Assembly: GCA_029168955.1 (NCBI GenBank)
Contig: JAPDOI010000425.1
Coordinates: forward strand, 312,501 to 376,500
Reading direction: 5' to 3'
DNA: 64,000 nt
Source of the DNA: Aplectana chamaeleonis
Lineage: Eukaryota > Nematoda > Chromadorea > Rhabditida > Cosmocercidae
A program made the translations under genes and the position numbers. The notes beneath the pieces are model-generated. The model did not search any database. It was not told where the DNA came from and was given only the letters and a program-made list of their open reading frames with translations. Positions 22,292 to 33,020 of this stretch are shown piece by piece; within the stretch, counting starts at the first letter, position 1, and each line of letters opens with the position of its first letter.

Positions 22292-22835
22292 GTTTACCCA
22301 AGGTGCTGAGTTGATCGCAAAACGCTTGGCTCCCGGCGAGATTGAACCAGCATATTCGGGAAGCGCCTTATCGTACTGCACCACCGAAGCCCCAGCGCCT
22401 CTTTCACTCAACTGCTCGGCAAATCTTCACCGAAGCAGTCATCCTTTCGCCAGCATGACGGGATGAAACAGGTATACCGGCAGAGACTGTCTAACAGTCG
22501 TAGACCTGTCAAGGTGATGCCCTAGTTGAGTCTTATACGATTTTTGAAAAATCTTCGAATCAGATTTTCAAAAAAAAATCATGTAAGACTTAACTAGGGC
22601 GTAATCTTGACAGGTCTACCACTGTTAGATAGTCTCTGACGGTATACCCGTTTCATCCCGTTATGCGGGTGAAAGTATGATTGCTTCGGTGAAGATTTAC
22701 CGAGTAGTTGAGTGAGGGCGGCGCTAGGGCTTCGGTGGTGCAGTGCGATAAGGCGCTCCTCCGGAAAAGGAATATGCTGGTCCAATCCCGCCCTGAGCCA
22801 AGCGTTTTGCGATCAACTCAGCACCTTGTGTAAAT
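22292..22835. repeat. ~544-bp foldback (T) with a tRNA-like head in each arm
   Basis: Arms of ~255 bp (22292-22548 and 22572-22835) are highly similar reverse complements around an AT-rich centre. Each arm carries a tRNA-like segment. In the right arm, read forward from 22727, there is box A 'tggtgcagtgcg' and box B 'ggtccaatccc'. In the left arm, read on the minus strand, there is box A 'tggtgcagtacg' and box B 'ggttcaatctc'. The acceptor stems are degraded. This looks like an inverted dimer of a tRNA-derived SINE or a foldback that captured a tRNA. Confidence 0.7.
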
Positions 22836-22908
22836 ATACCATAACGTGCACTTCGACGTTGAACTGCAGTTACGGCCAAAAACATTCAAAAATCGTGTAG
22901 GGCTGCCT

Positions 22909-23392
22909 TTAATGTTGATACATACTGATGATATAATAGGCAACAGCTGCAGCTATGTACAATGCAGCCAACATCGGTGGCATACCGCTGATGCCAGCTC
23001 TAGCTATAGCTCTGAAATACAAAGTGTTTAGAACCTATTCGGCTTGCATGAGCCATAGCTTTTTCAGAGTTCTTCGAATTTTCCACAGTACTTGGTGTTG
23101 CCTCCATGGCATGCTATATGGTAGTCGGCTGACGATCGCCATACATGTCAGTGCAAACAATTGTAGCCTTCCTGGTTGCAGTTGTTTCTCCACTGTATTT
23201 GGTCTTCACAGTTCTGTTCCATATCTTCGTTACAGATGCGATCACGAATTGGGGTTGCAATGGCCTGACACTCGGTTCTAGCGTCTGAATACTTCGAGAG
23301 AGAATGATGGACTTTCAGACACTCCATGTAGTCCAAACGAAGCACATACAGCATCCACACACTGTTTGGTTTGGTCGGCTCATTTGTACAGC
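22909..23392 (-). pseudogene. Cys-rich membrane-anchored protein gene fragment, two exons, one in-frame TGA
   Basis: Upstream exon 23092-23392 encodes a Cys-rich stretch (C-T-N-E-P, then YMECLKVHHS, TECQAIATP, NCEDQIQWRNNC, then ADYHIACHGGN). The terminal exon 22909-23011 follows an excellent acceptor (tttgtatttcag) and encodes about 33 residues with one hydrophobic helix (MLAALYIAAAVAYYII), ending TAA. An 80-bp intron with donor 'caa|gtactg' joins them in frame. A TGA at 23148-23150 interrupts the first exon. The final TAA lies inside a TTAA at 22909-22912 that abuts a MITE-like end (gggctgcct). No family is recognised; it could be a pseudogene, or the TGA could be an assembly error. Confidence 0.5.
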
Positions 23393-24196
23393 CTTAGGTA
23401 AATCCAGTTTTCGGGAGGGCCACAATTTGAACCACGCATGACCCAGTGTCACGAACCGACAGCCTTGAACCAGCTCAGAGTTTAGGTAGCGACTTCATTG
23501 TGTGAAACGCCAGACAGATAATAAATTGTTAAGTCGGAGCAAACCTGTTCAGCAAAGTGCAAAGATGATGCATATTTCTATGAAGATAAGGTTTCATGGA
23601 AACTGGCAATAGATAACTGTAACAAGAATGTAGGCGAATGCTCTGTAACCTACTTAGTCATAAGAATACATTTAATTTCTGAGTGAGGTTTGCAAAGTTT
23701 ATATTGCGGACTTGACAGAGTCACACATCGAGAGACAGATTAAGAGGGCTCTGGGGAAGGGTTTCAACCACACCGCCTCGCCTCCATCGCAAAATCTGCC
23801 TTCCAGACGCTTGAATCCAGAAGATATTAATTGCGCGTCTTGCCAAACAGGAAAAGGCGGTGCCATGCCCATCCACAACAATCGCAGCATTGTGGCGATT
23901 ACGAGGAAGTATGATGAATTGAGAGGCGATTTTTCGGCAATCTTTTCGCCTTAGGAGGGGGAACGTATGATCGATCTCTGGTTGAGAGATAGCCGCGACG
24001 AACACACTTGGCACGCACGCATGCGAGGAGGTAATGATAGTCATGAACATCGATCAAGTGATATCACGTTAAATCGCTGCACCGCGGTTATCTCTCGACC
24101 AGTGATCGACGTTACATGGCGAGAGAGAAATCGGAAGAATTATTCCACCAAAATAATCCAAGCGAAGCTCTTTGAAATCAAGGGTGGCCAGGTACC
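23393..24196. other. Unassigned spacer
   Basis: Possible upstream exons of the minus-strand gene at 22.9-23.4 kb could lie here, for example an ATG near 23600 followed by 'aacag|gtttgc'. The reading phases did not fit. Frames at 23712-24050 are not supported by any motif. Confidence 0.35.
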
Positions 24197-24474
24197 GTCA
24201 AGCCCGCGATGACTAAGCCGGGCGGCGCTGAGTTGAAGTGGGCGTGGTGCGGCCACGCGGCTTGTATCAGATTGCCTCCGCCACTAGTATTCAGGTGACT
24301 CTGCTAGCCTGCTGCCCTTATTCACAACATATTACGACTTCTTCTCAAATTCACAGAGAAAAATTGCTTGAACAACAGTGGCGGGGGCAATCTAGTGCAC
24401 GCTGCGCGGACGAGCCGCGCCCGCTTCAAGTCAGCGCCGCCCGGCTTAGTCATCGCAAGCTTGACGTCATACTA
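24197..24474. mobile_element. GC-rich MITE, ~278 bp (M)
   Basis: The ends GTCAAGCCCGCGATGACTAA and, reversed, GTCAAGCTTGCGATGACTAA extend into ~48-bp imperfect inverted repeats (continuing 'gccgggcggcgctga'). No target duplication is certain. Frames inside it are not genes. Confidence 0.7.
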
Positions 24475-24525
24475 TCATTTCGATTTCCGCGTTGTAAAAA
24501 AAATCCTGAAAACAAGATAGTGGTA

Positions 24526-24914
24526 CTCTGAGAGTTTTGGGTGAGAAATAGCCGCGAAATGCCTGCTTTCCGCGTAATAGCCGAGAAATAATGCTCTCCA
24601 GACGACGTGGTCCAGAGGCAGCTTCAGATGCCAACTCCTCCGTCAGTTTCATTACCCAAGTTCGAGATACGGTACAGTTCGATGCACGCGGAGCCTCTGG
24701 AGGCGCCGTCCAACCGCTGGTGGCCCCAGATGGCGGCTCGGCAAGCCGGCAACGGCTGCGTCTTGGCTGCTTTGGGTTACTTCTCGGATATTTCTCGGCC
24801 ATTCCTTCTTCGTTTCGTAAAAAGCAGAGAAAAAGCCGCAAAATAGCCCACAAGGAACCGCTGCGGAGCCTGGTGTGCTATTTCGCTGCCATTCCTCGGC
24901 CAAAACTCTCAGAG
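24526..24914. mobile_element. TA-flanked MITE, 389 bp (L)
   Basis: The ends CTCTGAGAGTTTTGG are perfect inverted repeats of 15 bases, with TA at 24524-24525 and 24915-24916. Similarity continues inward ('aatagccgcgaaat' against its counterpart). TA duplication suggests Tc1/mariner-type mobilisation. Frames of 108-128 codons here follow from the GC-rich palindrome. Confidence 0.75.
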
Positions 24915-25160
24915 TAGACGCTCTCATATGATATTGTTGCTCCATCCATCCTCCACAGCTTTCAGAAGGACATTTTCAAGGACGTCTCGGTCCGTTGAAG
25001 GCCCTACCTGGTTAGAACCATTAATATTTCACCAGTCGTGAATCTCTACTACTCTAACATGATGTACTTACTATCTTTTGTAATTCAAATGCAGATAATT
25101 TTCTAAACAAGTTAATTTCTACATATAGGTGGTGGAGTGAAAATGCATAGCTAGCCTTCA

Positions 25161-25620
25161 AGGCACAGTCCAACCTCAGTATCGATTCTCTGGTTTTCTG
25201 CCTATCTTGAGAACGGTCAAACGCTGATTACAATGATGTCTCTGAAATCGTTCAAGACCTCGCCCCTCAAAAATTAAGCTACGGAATAATGGTGGACGAG
25301 TTTTCCGGGGCTTGTAACTTCCTTCATTTGCAACCTATGTATGCGAGTCGATCAGAATAAAGAGAGAGGCTGAGAATGAAGGGAAGAACGGGGCTATTGA
25401 TCAGAAACCATCTCTCATCTCACCACTATTGAGCTCGAAAGATCGTAAAAGGGGCGTGCCAAAGTGGCTTCCGGGGGTGGGCGCCTCAGGGTGGCTTCCT
25501 CCTATATCTCGCTTATTCAGAGGAATTGATAGCTCGCACTTGGCAGGTGTTATATACGGTGGGTCTACTTCACAACTGTATGGAAATCTCAGATTTCGTC
25601 CCTGAGCTCGGACAGTGCCT
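25161..25620 (-). mobile_element. D-family MITE (D4), 460 bp
   Basis: It starts AGGCACAGTCCAACCTCAG after TTCA and ends 'ctcggacagtgcct' before TTAA (25621-25624). Reverse orientation relative to D2, with small internal deletions. Confidence 0.8.
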
Positions 25621-25624
25621 TTAA

Positions 25625-26681
25625 ATGTTAATAAAAAGCACCCACCCTGCACTTTCTCGATCCTGTTAATATGCCTCTTCCTCGACGCATTGAGCACCAT
25701 GCAACCACATCCAACTAATGGTCCAATATAATGGGCATATTTACTTCATTGAGAACATTTATTCTTTCGCCTAATTATAAGAAAAGGAAGAACAACCTAT
25801 AATCGCATTTATCCTCCAGAATTAAAATACTAACCAGTAAACGTGGCATTAGTACGCAAACTCTAGGATGGCATAATATTCAGACAACCAGATGCACTTT
25901 TATTTTACCGATGATGTTGATCTAATTGGGAACAAAACGCATCGAAGAGGCATGTACACCCGTTGAGAAAAGAAGAAAATACGTGTGTCGTCATGGAAGA
26001 TTGTTGGGCTCAGACAGCAGTGCTGGATGGAAAGATGGCGCTCACAACCTATCCAGATGGGTGGCACCCATTGTAGTTTACGTGGGGCCGCTGTCTAAAC
26101 GGATATCACTTGCCGGGCTGATTGTAGGCACCCACAGCTTACATATCTGTCAATCGGTATTTTCGACAATGCCTCTCTGTCAGGCTGATCCCGGGCAAAT
26201 GCGGGCTAATTGTTCTTGGCCCTGTCATTACCATTTGTCCACCCTGCGCTACTGCCTGATTCTGGGTACAGTTCGAGCATTGTGGTCAGAAAAGAAGAGA
26301 ATGTAGCGCAGGAACTGGATCAGAAATCGATGGAGTAGGAAAGGAATTGAAGAAAGGTAACTTCTCACAACCTAATGGATTCGGTGGAAAAATATATAGC
26401 ACCAATCGACAACGTTTTTCTTTACACGATTAACACATAAATACACATCAAGATGGAGACGGATTATGCGAAGAGAGCAAGATGGGGAGCAGCAATCATG
26501 ACATGAACTATATGATATGCGGGAAATTTCTCTGGAACGTTTATCTTGATGAAATTTGACGGCGATGATAGCTATACCTCGTGTTCAGAGTCTAGATCAG
26601 CACCCTGTAACAAATTCAGGTCATGGCAAGATTTTTTTGGCTGACGTAAAGCTCTTCTACTGTCGTCAACAGAGCGTAATT
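25625..26681. other. Unassigned spacer
   Basis: A 126-codon plus-strand frame at 25926-26306 has no recognisable domain and no clear splice or start context, so it is not called. Otherwise AT-rich sequence. Confidence 0.35.
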
Positions 26682-26845
26682 CCAGTCCGCACTTGCGGAC
26701 AACCGATATTGCATCACGCAACAAGATGGTGACAAAGGGGGGGGGGGAACTGGGACAAAGTTCAACTGTGCCGGGACCACGTGGTCCTAACACGGTTATC
26801 ATAATGTTGCGTGATGCAACAGCGGTTGTCCGCAAGTGCGGACCG
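26682..26845. mobile_element. Short palindromic MITE, ~164 bp
   Basis: Arms of about 40 bp share GTCCGCACTTGCGGACAACC and then 'ttgcatcacgcaac'. The loop holds a run of ten G followed by the small palindrome 'accacgtggt'. Frames spanning it on both strands are shadows of the palindrome. Confidence 0.7.
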
Positions 26846-26956
26846 GATTTTCGCTCCGATAACGACACCAATGCTAATATCGCTCTACTATTCGGGAACA
26901 GTCCTCTACAGGCGTCGGGGCTATTCTTGAGTTCCATCGCAGCGGGGCGCGATTAA

Positions 26957-27787
26957 AGGCAGTGGTCGCGATCAAATACGCTTGACGTCTTTTTCTCTCT
27001 ATACCCTTTTCAGGGTCTCGAGTAGTAGGACTTATAAGGAAAAATCCCGAAAAAACCGCTGTTCTAGGCTAAATTTGAAGCCTGAACTTTCTTGTCTTTT
27101 GATGGTGGACGAGCCCACTCCACATCAACGGCATCGATGACCTCTTCTATCGAGAACATCAGTTGGCTTGAAATTGAATTTCAATCAATGAACCTTCGAA
27201 TTTACGTACACATCTAGTCAAAAACATTGACTGCAGTGCTTTCTTTTAATGTTAAACTGTTTTTATTAGGTAAATTTGCATCTATTTCTTCCTCTGATTG
27301 TCGATGATTTTTGACTGCTTGGCATAAGACTGCGACCTTTTTGAACGGCACTGTGCACGTGTGCACGAACTGGCTTCTTTGGGCCCTATAAAACTCTAAT
27401 TCTAGCCCGTTTTTCACCGTGCTACTGTGGTTTTCTGGGTCAAGTTCCGGTCCGCAATTGGGTCTCGACACGCTTTGCGGCGGCACGCACTCGAGTCAGT
27501 CGAGTTTCCAGCGCCAAATCCGACTCTACATGGCTTCTTTATACAGTTTTCTCCAATTTTGTTTACTTTCCGGTTTCTGAAACCCACCTAGAGTCAACAG
27601 ATCGACGGCTGCTGCGCTGGAATCTCTTCCGACCCGAATGCGCGCGGCTGCAAAGCGTGCCGAGACGCAACTGCGGACCGGAATTCGGTCCAGAGAAGCA
27701 CAGTACATTCATAGGTTTTCAGCTGTTTTTGATCTAAGCTGATTTTTGTGGTTTTTCCGATATCGTTTTTCATCGTGACCACTGCCT
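26957..27787 (-). mobile_element. A-family MITE (A3) interrupted by a nested MITE
   Basis: TTAA precedes it at 26953-26956. It ends 'cgtgaccactgcct' at 27787, followed by TTA, where the P1 element begins. The A-family alignment breaks at 27424 and resumes at about 27706 because of the nested element. Confidence 0.8.
27425..27703. mobile_element. TA-flanked MITE nested in A3, 279 bp
   Basis: The ends CTGTGGTTTTCTGG and (reversed) CTGTGCTTCTCTGG continue with 'ttccggtccgca' in both arms. TA lies on both sides (27423-27424 and 27704-27705), and removing the element and one TA restores the A-family sequence 'gctac..ttcatag'. This resembles Tc1/mariner-type insertion. Confidence 0.75.
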
Positions 27788-27790
27788 TTA

Positions 27791-27915
27791 GGGCCGGGAT
27801 CACACTTCCAGCGACGAGCAACGCGACGCAATGTTTACCTTCGATAGTGACCGAAAATCGATATGCCTGGTATGCACGGTCGCTATCACTGGTCGCGGAA
27901 AGCATGGTCCCGGCC
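27791..27915. mobile_element. P-family palindromic MITE, copy P1 (~125 bp)
   Basis: It starts GGGCCGGGATCACACTTCCA and ends 'catggtcccggcc'. It sits directly on the TTA at the right end of A3. The interior 'aaaatcgatatgcc' corresponds to the centre of P3. Confidence 0.7.
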
Positions 27916-27917
27916 TT

Positions 27918-28042
27918 GGGTCTAGTGCATACTTCCCGCGACGCGTGACCGCGACAGTGTATATCAGCAATCTCGATTTACGGTCGATACAGATGAAAAA
28001 CATTACGTCGCGTCGCTCGTCGCGAGAAGTATGCACTAAGCC
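27918..28042. mobile_element. P-family palindromic MITE, copy P2 (~125 bp)
   Basis: Ends are 'ggtctagtgcatacttcccg' and the complement of 'cgagaagtatgcactaagcc'. It lies back-to-back with P1, within three bases. The interior 'cgatttacggtcgata' matches the family centre. Confidence 0.65.
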
Positions 28043-28654
28043 CAACTGTTGTTTGTGGACACTGATCGATAACGCGCCGCCGGCCGATTCACGTATGAAA
28101 TGTGACGTCGCCCCGCGTTTAGAACACTGAAAATCTCCTCATGTCTATGATACGGACTCCAAGCAGCCAGCACGTGTTCGGCTGATAGCGATCGAGCGTG
28201 AGATGGCGATTTTCTGAAAGCTGCACGCGTTATGTGTGGGTAGAGAGATCCGAACTTTCCGAAATTCAATTAATCAGAATTCAGACAATTCAGATTCCCT
28301 CTTCAGTTGTTATTCTTCTTTGATTTTGTCCAAAATCCTGCTCTGTTGGCTCTGTTTTTCTGACAATTTTTGACCATACCCCATATATGTTCATATATTC
28401 AAATAAACAACTTCATGCCCCCTACTTTCAGATTTGAAGCGTCATGCAGTTCATTTGCCCTTCAAAGTACATTTATGTAAATTGCTCGCATCATTGCCCA
28501 CTTTATGGCACACCGAAAAACAGAAAAACTCCGAACGGCTCAAAAACCACTCCCTCTTTTGGAGATCCTCGACACTTGGGTGCAATTCAGGCAGAAGGAC
28601 AACAATGCTCAACGAACCCAGCCCCGAACTGCTTCTCATTCATCAATGTGTACA
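28043..28654. other. Unassigned spacer
   Basis: AT-rich; nothing is supported. Frames at 28434-28855 run into the following repeat and are not called. Confidence 0.35.
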
Positions 28655-28855
28655 CTGGAAATTCAGAGGCCGGATTCATCATTGCGCAGACCCTGGGTTC
28701 GCCGATTTGGGATGGGTTCAGAGCCGTCGCAACCCAATTTTTTGGCATTCATCAATTTAATAATCCATCGGAAAATGGGTTTGGGTTTGGGTCCAGAGAA
28801 CCCGAGGCGGGAGCTCGGGTCCACCCAACCCAACCCAAAATTAGCAGCTAAATAA
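28655..28855 (+). repeat. GGGTTTGGGT-rich repeat, copy 1
   Basis: 'gaggccggattcatcattg', 'tgggttcgcc' and 'gggtttgggtttgggt' all recur reverse-complemented at 30180-30335. The element is named for its internal words; it is not telomeric, since nematode telomeres are TTAGGC. Boundaries are approximate. Confidence 0.55.
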
Positions 28856-30179
28856 CGCGCTCTAGCGCCGATTTCAGAAATAATGTACAGTGACTTCCAA
28901 AAATCACTTATTATTAGTGCTCTTACTACTTATATACGTGATTGGACAGATCGTCAAAATCTGTTTTCGACTTCGTATTTGATGGGCTACCTAATAATTA
29001 TTGACTCAAACGCTGGCTGGGAAGTTTTTATACATTTTCGAGCCTTTTAGAATCTTGAGACTTCCAAGAAAGCTTCACGCCTTCCCTCTCATATTTCCGT
29101 CATCATCTTTCATTGTTTCCCTTCTTTCGATACTCGGATTTAAGCTACCGCCAGCCTCTCATAGCATTCTTCCGCGCTATTCTGATTTAGCTAGTGCTCA
29201 TTTCTCATCCGATTTCAAATTTTCTTCGAAGTTCTATCGTTCTTCCCTTCCTTTGAGTTTCAATTTCTTTTTACTCTTCTGTCCCCCTAAGTTTTCATTT
29301 TATCTCAGAAATCGTACAAGACAGAAGTTCTTCCCTCTAGAGCTGTGGGGAGCCAGATGCGATCGATATGAAGGAAAACTTTGTTCTAATAAATTTTTGA
29401 AACAAACTGCATCCATTGAAAGGCTTTCTCGGGCCCGGACCGTTCTGTTTTGCAACATTGATTATGTTCTATTTTTCCTATTTGAGTACCTATATTCCCA
29501 CTGCAGTGTGTTACTACAGGTGTTACGTACAGTGACTTGCTCTATAACCTATTTCAACACGCCAGTACTTTTTCTAAAATCGAAAAAGGGCACTTAATTC
29601 ATCCATAGTGTAACCCATGATTCTCTGTTTGTTTGATCGAAAAGAAAAACAAAGTACTTTTTAATGCGCTATGCAAATCTTGATAATGATACATTTGAGA
29701 CACCCCCCCCCCTTCAAGAAAATCACTTCAGAATTTAAGGGGTTGTTATTCAAGCACAAAAGATGGACTACGTGGCGCAATTTTCTCGGATGCAGCTTGA
29801 ATTCAAACAAAACGGAACATATTTGAACCAAGTTTTCGAAATATGGTTTACGACTGGCTTCAGACAGCACCAGAAGTTGCAGTGCCTCCTTTCCGATTTG
29901 TGCTGAGGTGAGTATCCTTGCCTATCTTTGTGGGGTTCTAAAAAAACATGAATAGGCAGAGGAACATGAGAATGGAAACCGCGATAAAAGCAGACGAATT
30001 GTGTAAAAACAGTGACTACTTGGATGAGAAACCAACACTAGCTACACGACAAGAGCAAAAAATGTTATATAAGGGGTCGGCCAGTAAGAAAATTGAGTAT
30101 TGATTGGACGGCAAATTGGAAATAGACGTCGCGAAAATACGTTGTGCATTCGCAGACGCCTCTCGTGCGGACAAAAAAT
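28856..30179. other. Unassigned AT-rich spacer
   Basis: A 198-codon plus-strand frame (29001-29597) lies here. It is long for random sequence but is dominated by Phe/Ser/Leu from T-rich tracts and has no domain. A C-run at 29703-29712 and A/T tracts follow. Confidence 0.35.
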
Positions 30180-30335
30180 GGGTTCGGGGAACCAACCCAA
30201 GATTTGCGTTGATGAATCGAGGGTGCTGGGTTGTCAAACCCAAACCCAATTTCCGAACCCAGGTCTGGCGAACCCAGAGCCGGCGCTAACCCGTTTTTCA
30301 ATGATGAATCCGGCCTCAGAAGTCATCTCTGCATT
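30180..30335 (-). repeat. GGGTTTGGGT-rich repeat, copy 2
   Basis: Inverted relative to 28655-28855, with 'cgaacccag', 'caaacccaaacccaa' and 'tgatgaatccggcctc'. The two copies lie about 1.3 kb apart and could be ends of one foldback or independent insertions. Confidence 0.55.
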
Positions 30336-30630
30336 GGGTTTTAGCAAAAATAACGACATATGTACCTCTTACAAAAGCACTTCCTCTGATCGTTCCAAGC
30401 AAAGTCCAATAAGAAACAGATTATGTTGTTTTTGCTATCGCTTGGAATTGCTCTCCGTTTTGGAAATTCAACAAAACACATTGTGTCGTGGAAATTCAAC
30501 GTAATGGGTGCGTGATGCTTGAAAAATATCCACATGGAGGTCGAGACTCTCAAGAGAATCTCTTATACATAAAAAAGATGCAGTCCTCCGGAATTAGAAA
30601 CCTTGAATTGAAGAAGTCATTAAAAGCACA

Positions 30631-31000
30631 GTCCAACTTCGGAATCGTTTTTTCAATCTCTCTGCTTAGATTGGACAGAATCGCACGCTGGTCTCAATGG
30701 TGTCTCCAGAATCGCCCAGAACCCACGACGAACGGAATAATGACCCCTTCAGAAATTGCGAATTTCAACGGAGAGAATTTCGTGGACGAGTTGCCTCTGG
30801 CCTGTTTTTTGCTTTTTCTCGTCTTTCCCAGCCATTTCACTGGAGCAGAACCACATTATAAAGCTAGGCCGATAACAAGTAAAGCACATAGATTTTGGTT
30901 GTAATCCGCCGCGCGCCTCGTTCTTTTTGAGGCCGAAAACTTGCCAGCGAGCGTCAACATACGCAACCTCACCACCGTCTTTTCCCATTGCGGTATAGTG
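30631..31000 (+). repeat. Diverged D-like repeat (subfamily I)
   Basis: It begins 'aaagcacagtccaac' like D elements, then runs into a body ('aatttcaacggagagaatttcgtggacgag ... tataaagctaggc') that matches 49880-50060 better than the canonical D family. No right end was identified. Frames of 88-138 codons over it are not genes. Confidence 0.5.
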
Positions 31001-31586
31001 TAAATTTTGCTGCAACCGGGCGCATTGACCAGCAGTGCTTCCCTTGTTCTTCGCAAGAACAGTCGCATGGTCACAGTCTGCTAGGAGAGGAAACTATCAT
31101 TCATAACCCCCACGGTCGTAGCGCAGACACCATTCAGAGCTCTCAGCTCACAGAGCTGACCCCGATGCCTGCAGAACGCAACATATTGGCTAGCATACAC
31201 TTCAAAAACACTCCTCAATATGAATTTTCCCTGTTCATAGTTCAGACAGAGGCATCAGTTGACATCTACACATATGAAAACAACGAAATGTTTTTCTCCG
31301 GTCGCAAAATCTGCAGCCTGAAGCGCAAGCTAAAAATTAACAAAAAGAGGACCTTGATGGTAAAAAAAGTGATAAGGTGAAGCAAATCCAAAAAGAACGG
31401 GTACAGCTAAATACGAGCACAAATAGAAAGTAAAATTGGGCGATTTTATCGAAAAAGCCATTCTCTCACTTTTCAATTAACCAAGTTTTCGATTCTTCGA
31501 ATTTCGTTTTTTCGCAGGATCCAAATCAAAATTCTCAATTTCAAGGCAATATAATCAGGTGTCAGAAAATTATTCGCTAATCTGTT
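31001..31586. other. Unassigned spacer
   Basis: A 130-codon plus frame at 30988-31380 starts inside the preceding repeat and carries no motif. The last ~50 bp may hold a degraded B-family left end ('attcgctaatctg'). Confidence 0.3.
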
Positions 31587-31590
31587 TTAA

Positions 31591-32677
31591 AGACAGTTGT
31601 CACGATGAAAAACGTTATCAAAAAAAAAACAGAAAAATCAGCTCAGACCGAAAACAGCTGAAAAACTATGGAAGTAGCGCGGTGAAAAACGGGTTAGAAT
31701 TAAAGTTCCTAGGACCCAAAGATGCCAGTTCGTGCATAATTGCACAGCGCCGATCAAAAAGATCGCAGTCTCATGTCGAGCAGTCAAAAATCATCGACAT
31801 TCAGAGGAAGAAATAAAAGTAAGTTTACCTAATAAAAACAGTTGAACAATGAAACCATGCACTTCTGTCAATGCTTTTCACTAGATGAGTAATGCTCGTG
31901 GATTGAAATTTGATTTCAAGCCAGATGATGTTCTTGATTTTAGAGATCATCGATGCCGATGATCTGGAGTGGGCTCGTCCGCCTTCAGGCTCCGTCCATA
32001 CGTGGCGAGAGAGTGCGATTACGCAAAATCGATGGTCATCGTGGACACACGATTCGCTAGCCGCTCACAGGCGCGCCTTCTCGCGCGCCCTCGCCCGCTC
32101 GCTCTCGCGCGCCTACGCCAGCACCACGAAGCAAGCAGCAAGTTTCAAACCTACTGCCCTATCACTACAGCGGGTGGCATTAAGCGTGTTGCAGAACTAC
32201 CGCCCTTGTTTTTTCATAATCCCACCACGGGCGTTGAAAACAGTGGGAAATCATCAGCCGTTGCGACGATTCGAGTGATTGATCACCCGATCAAACGTTT
32301 TCAATGGAGTCAACACGAGGCAGGGGTGTTTGCCAGTGTTAATTTGCAGGCAGCGTTGAGGAGCTTCGAGAGGCGCACAGCAGCGGAAGTGCCCGCTCTC
32401 GCCACGTAAAGACGCTGCCTAAGGGGTGTTTGCCTGTGTTAATTTGCAGGCACGGGCTGCTCCGGCGTTGAGGAGCGTCGAGAGGCGCACAACTGCGGGA
32501 ACGCCCGCTCTCGCCACGTAAGGACGCTGCCTCAAAGGACAAGAAAGTTCAGGCTTCAAATTTGGCCCAAAACAGCGGTTTTTTCGTGATTTTCCCTTAT
32601 AGGTCCTACTACTCTGAACCCAGAAAAAGGTTCAGAGAGGAAAAGAAGAAAAGCATATTTGATAGCGATCACTGCCT
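31591..32677 (+). mobile_element. A-family MITE (A4) interrupted by N1
   Basis: It starts AGACAGTTGTCACGATGAAA after TTAA (31587-31590) and ends 'gcgatcactgcct' before TTAA (32678-32681). The alignment is broken by a 544-bp insertion at 31988-32531. Confidence 0.8.
31988..32531. mobile_element. N1 MITE nested in A4, 544 bp, TCA target duplication
   Basis: The ends GGCTCCGTCCATACGTGGCG and (reversed) GGCAGCGTCCTTACGTGGCG are inverted repeats. TCA flanks both sides (31985-31987 and 32532-32534). The right ~110 bp are duplicated in tandem (units starting at 32322 and 32422), including the terminal 'gacgctgcct', so the element has an extra internal right end. Superfamily is unclear: a 3-bp duplication fits PIF/Harbinger, but TCA is not the usual TWA. 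Confidence 0.7.
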
Positions 32678-32681
32678 TTAA

Positions 32682-33020
32682 GTATCACAGGAAGTGTTTG
32701 TTGTGACAATGAAAACTTTTGTGGACCCGTCCTTTGCAATTCCCTACTCTCTTTTGCTACGTTCTCTCCTTAGGGTCCTAACAAATCCTGCTTTACATAA
32801 CATAATCTTCTATTTTCGATTGCCCAACTTTCCACCGGTGACAACTACCATGAACATGTTCATCCAGTCGGACAACTAGTCCATGTTATCGAAAAATGTC
32901 ACTGAAATACGCCGTTCGATGCGTTTCTCGCCGTTTCTTCGCAATTTTGGTTGCACTTGGGGGCCAACGCATTGCTTTGTGAGACAATTAGGGGGGGCGA
33001 AAATCATCGTGAACACTGAC
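32682..33020 (+). mobile_element. B-family MITE, 5'-truncated (B3)
   Basis: It begins 'gtatcacaggaagtgtttgt', which corresponds to the point just after the internal 'cttaa' of B1 (8339-8343), and ends 'atcgtgaacactgac' at 33020. A4 therefore probably inserted into the internal TTAA of an existing B element. The left part of B is missing or too degraded to be sure. Confidence 0.65.

Noticed and set aside
22727..22800. Functional tRNA gene
   Set aside because: Acceptor stem does not pair fully, and the sequence lies in a foldback repeated in the opposite arm.
23012..23091. Second in-frame TGA in the Cys-rich gene near 23060
   Set aside because: It falls inside the predicted 80-bp intron and does not need to be explained.
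25926..26306. 126-codon plus-strand ORF
   Set aside because: No motif, no splice sites at plausible positions and no homologous repeat to explain it; left unassigned.
28780..28845. Telomere-like GGGTTTGGGT repeats
   Set aside because: Too short, irregular and not the nematode TTAGGC repeat; part of a dispersed element also found at 30180-30335.
29001..29597. 198-codon plus-strand ORF
   Set aside because: Dominated by Phe/Ser/Leu from T-rich sequence; no domain, signal or splice context that supports a gene.
30988..31380. 130-codon plus-strand ORF
   Set aside because: Starts inside a degraded repeat and shows no family signature.
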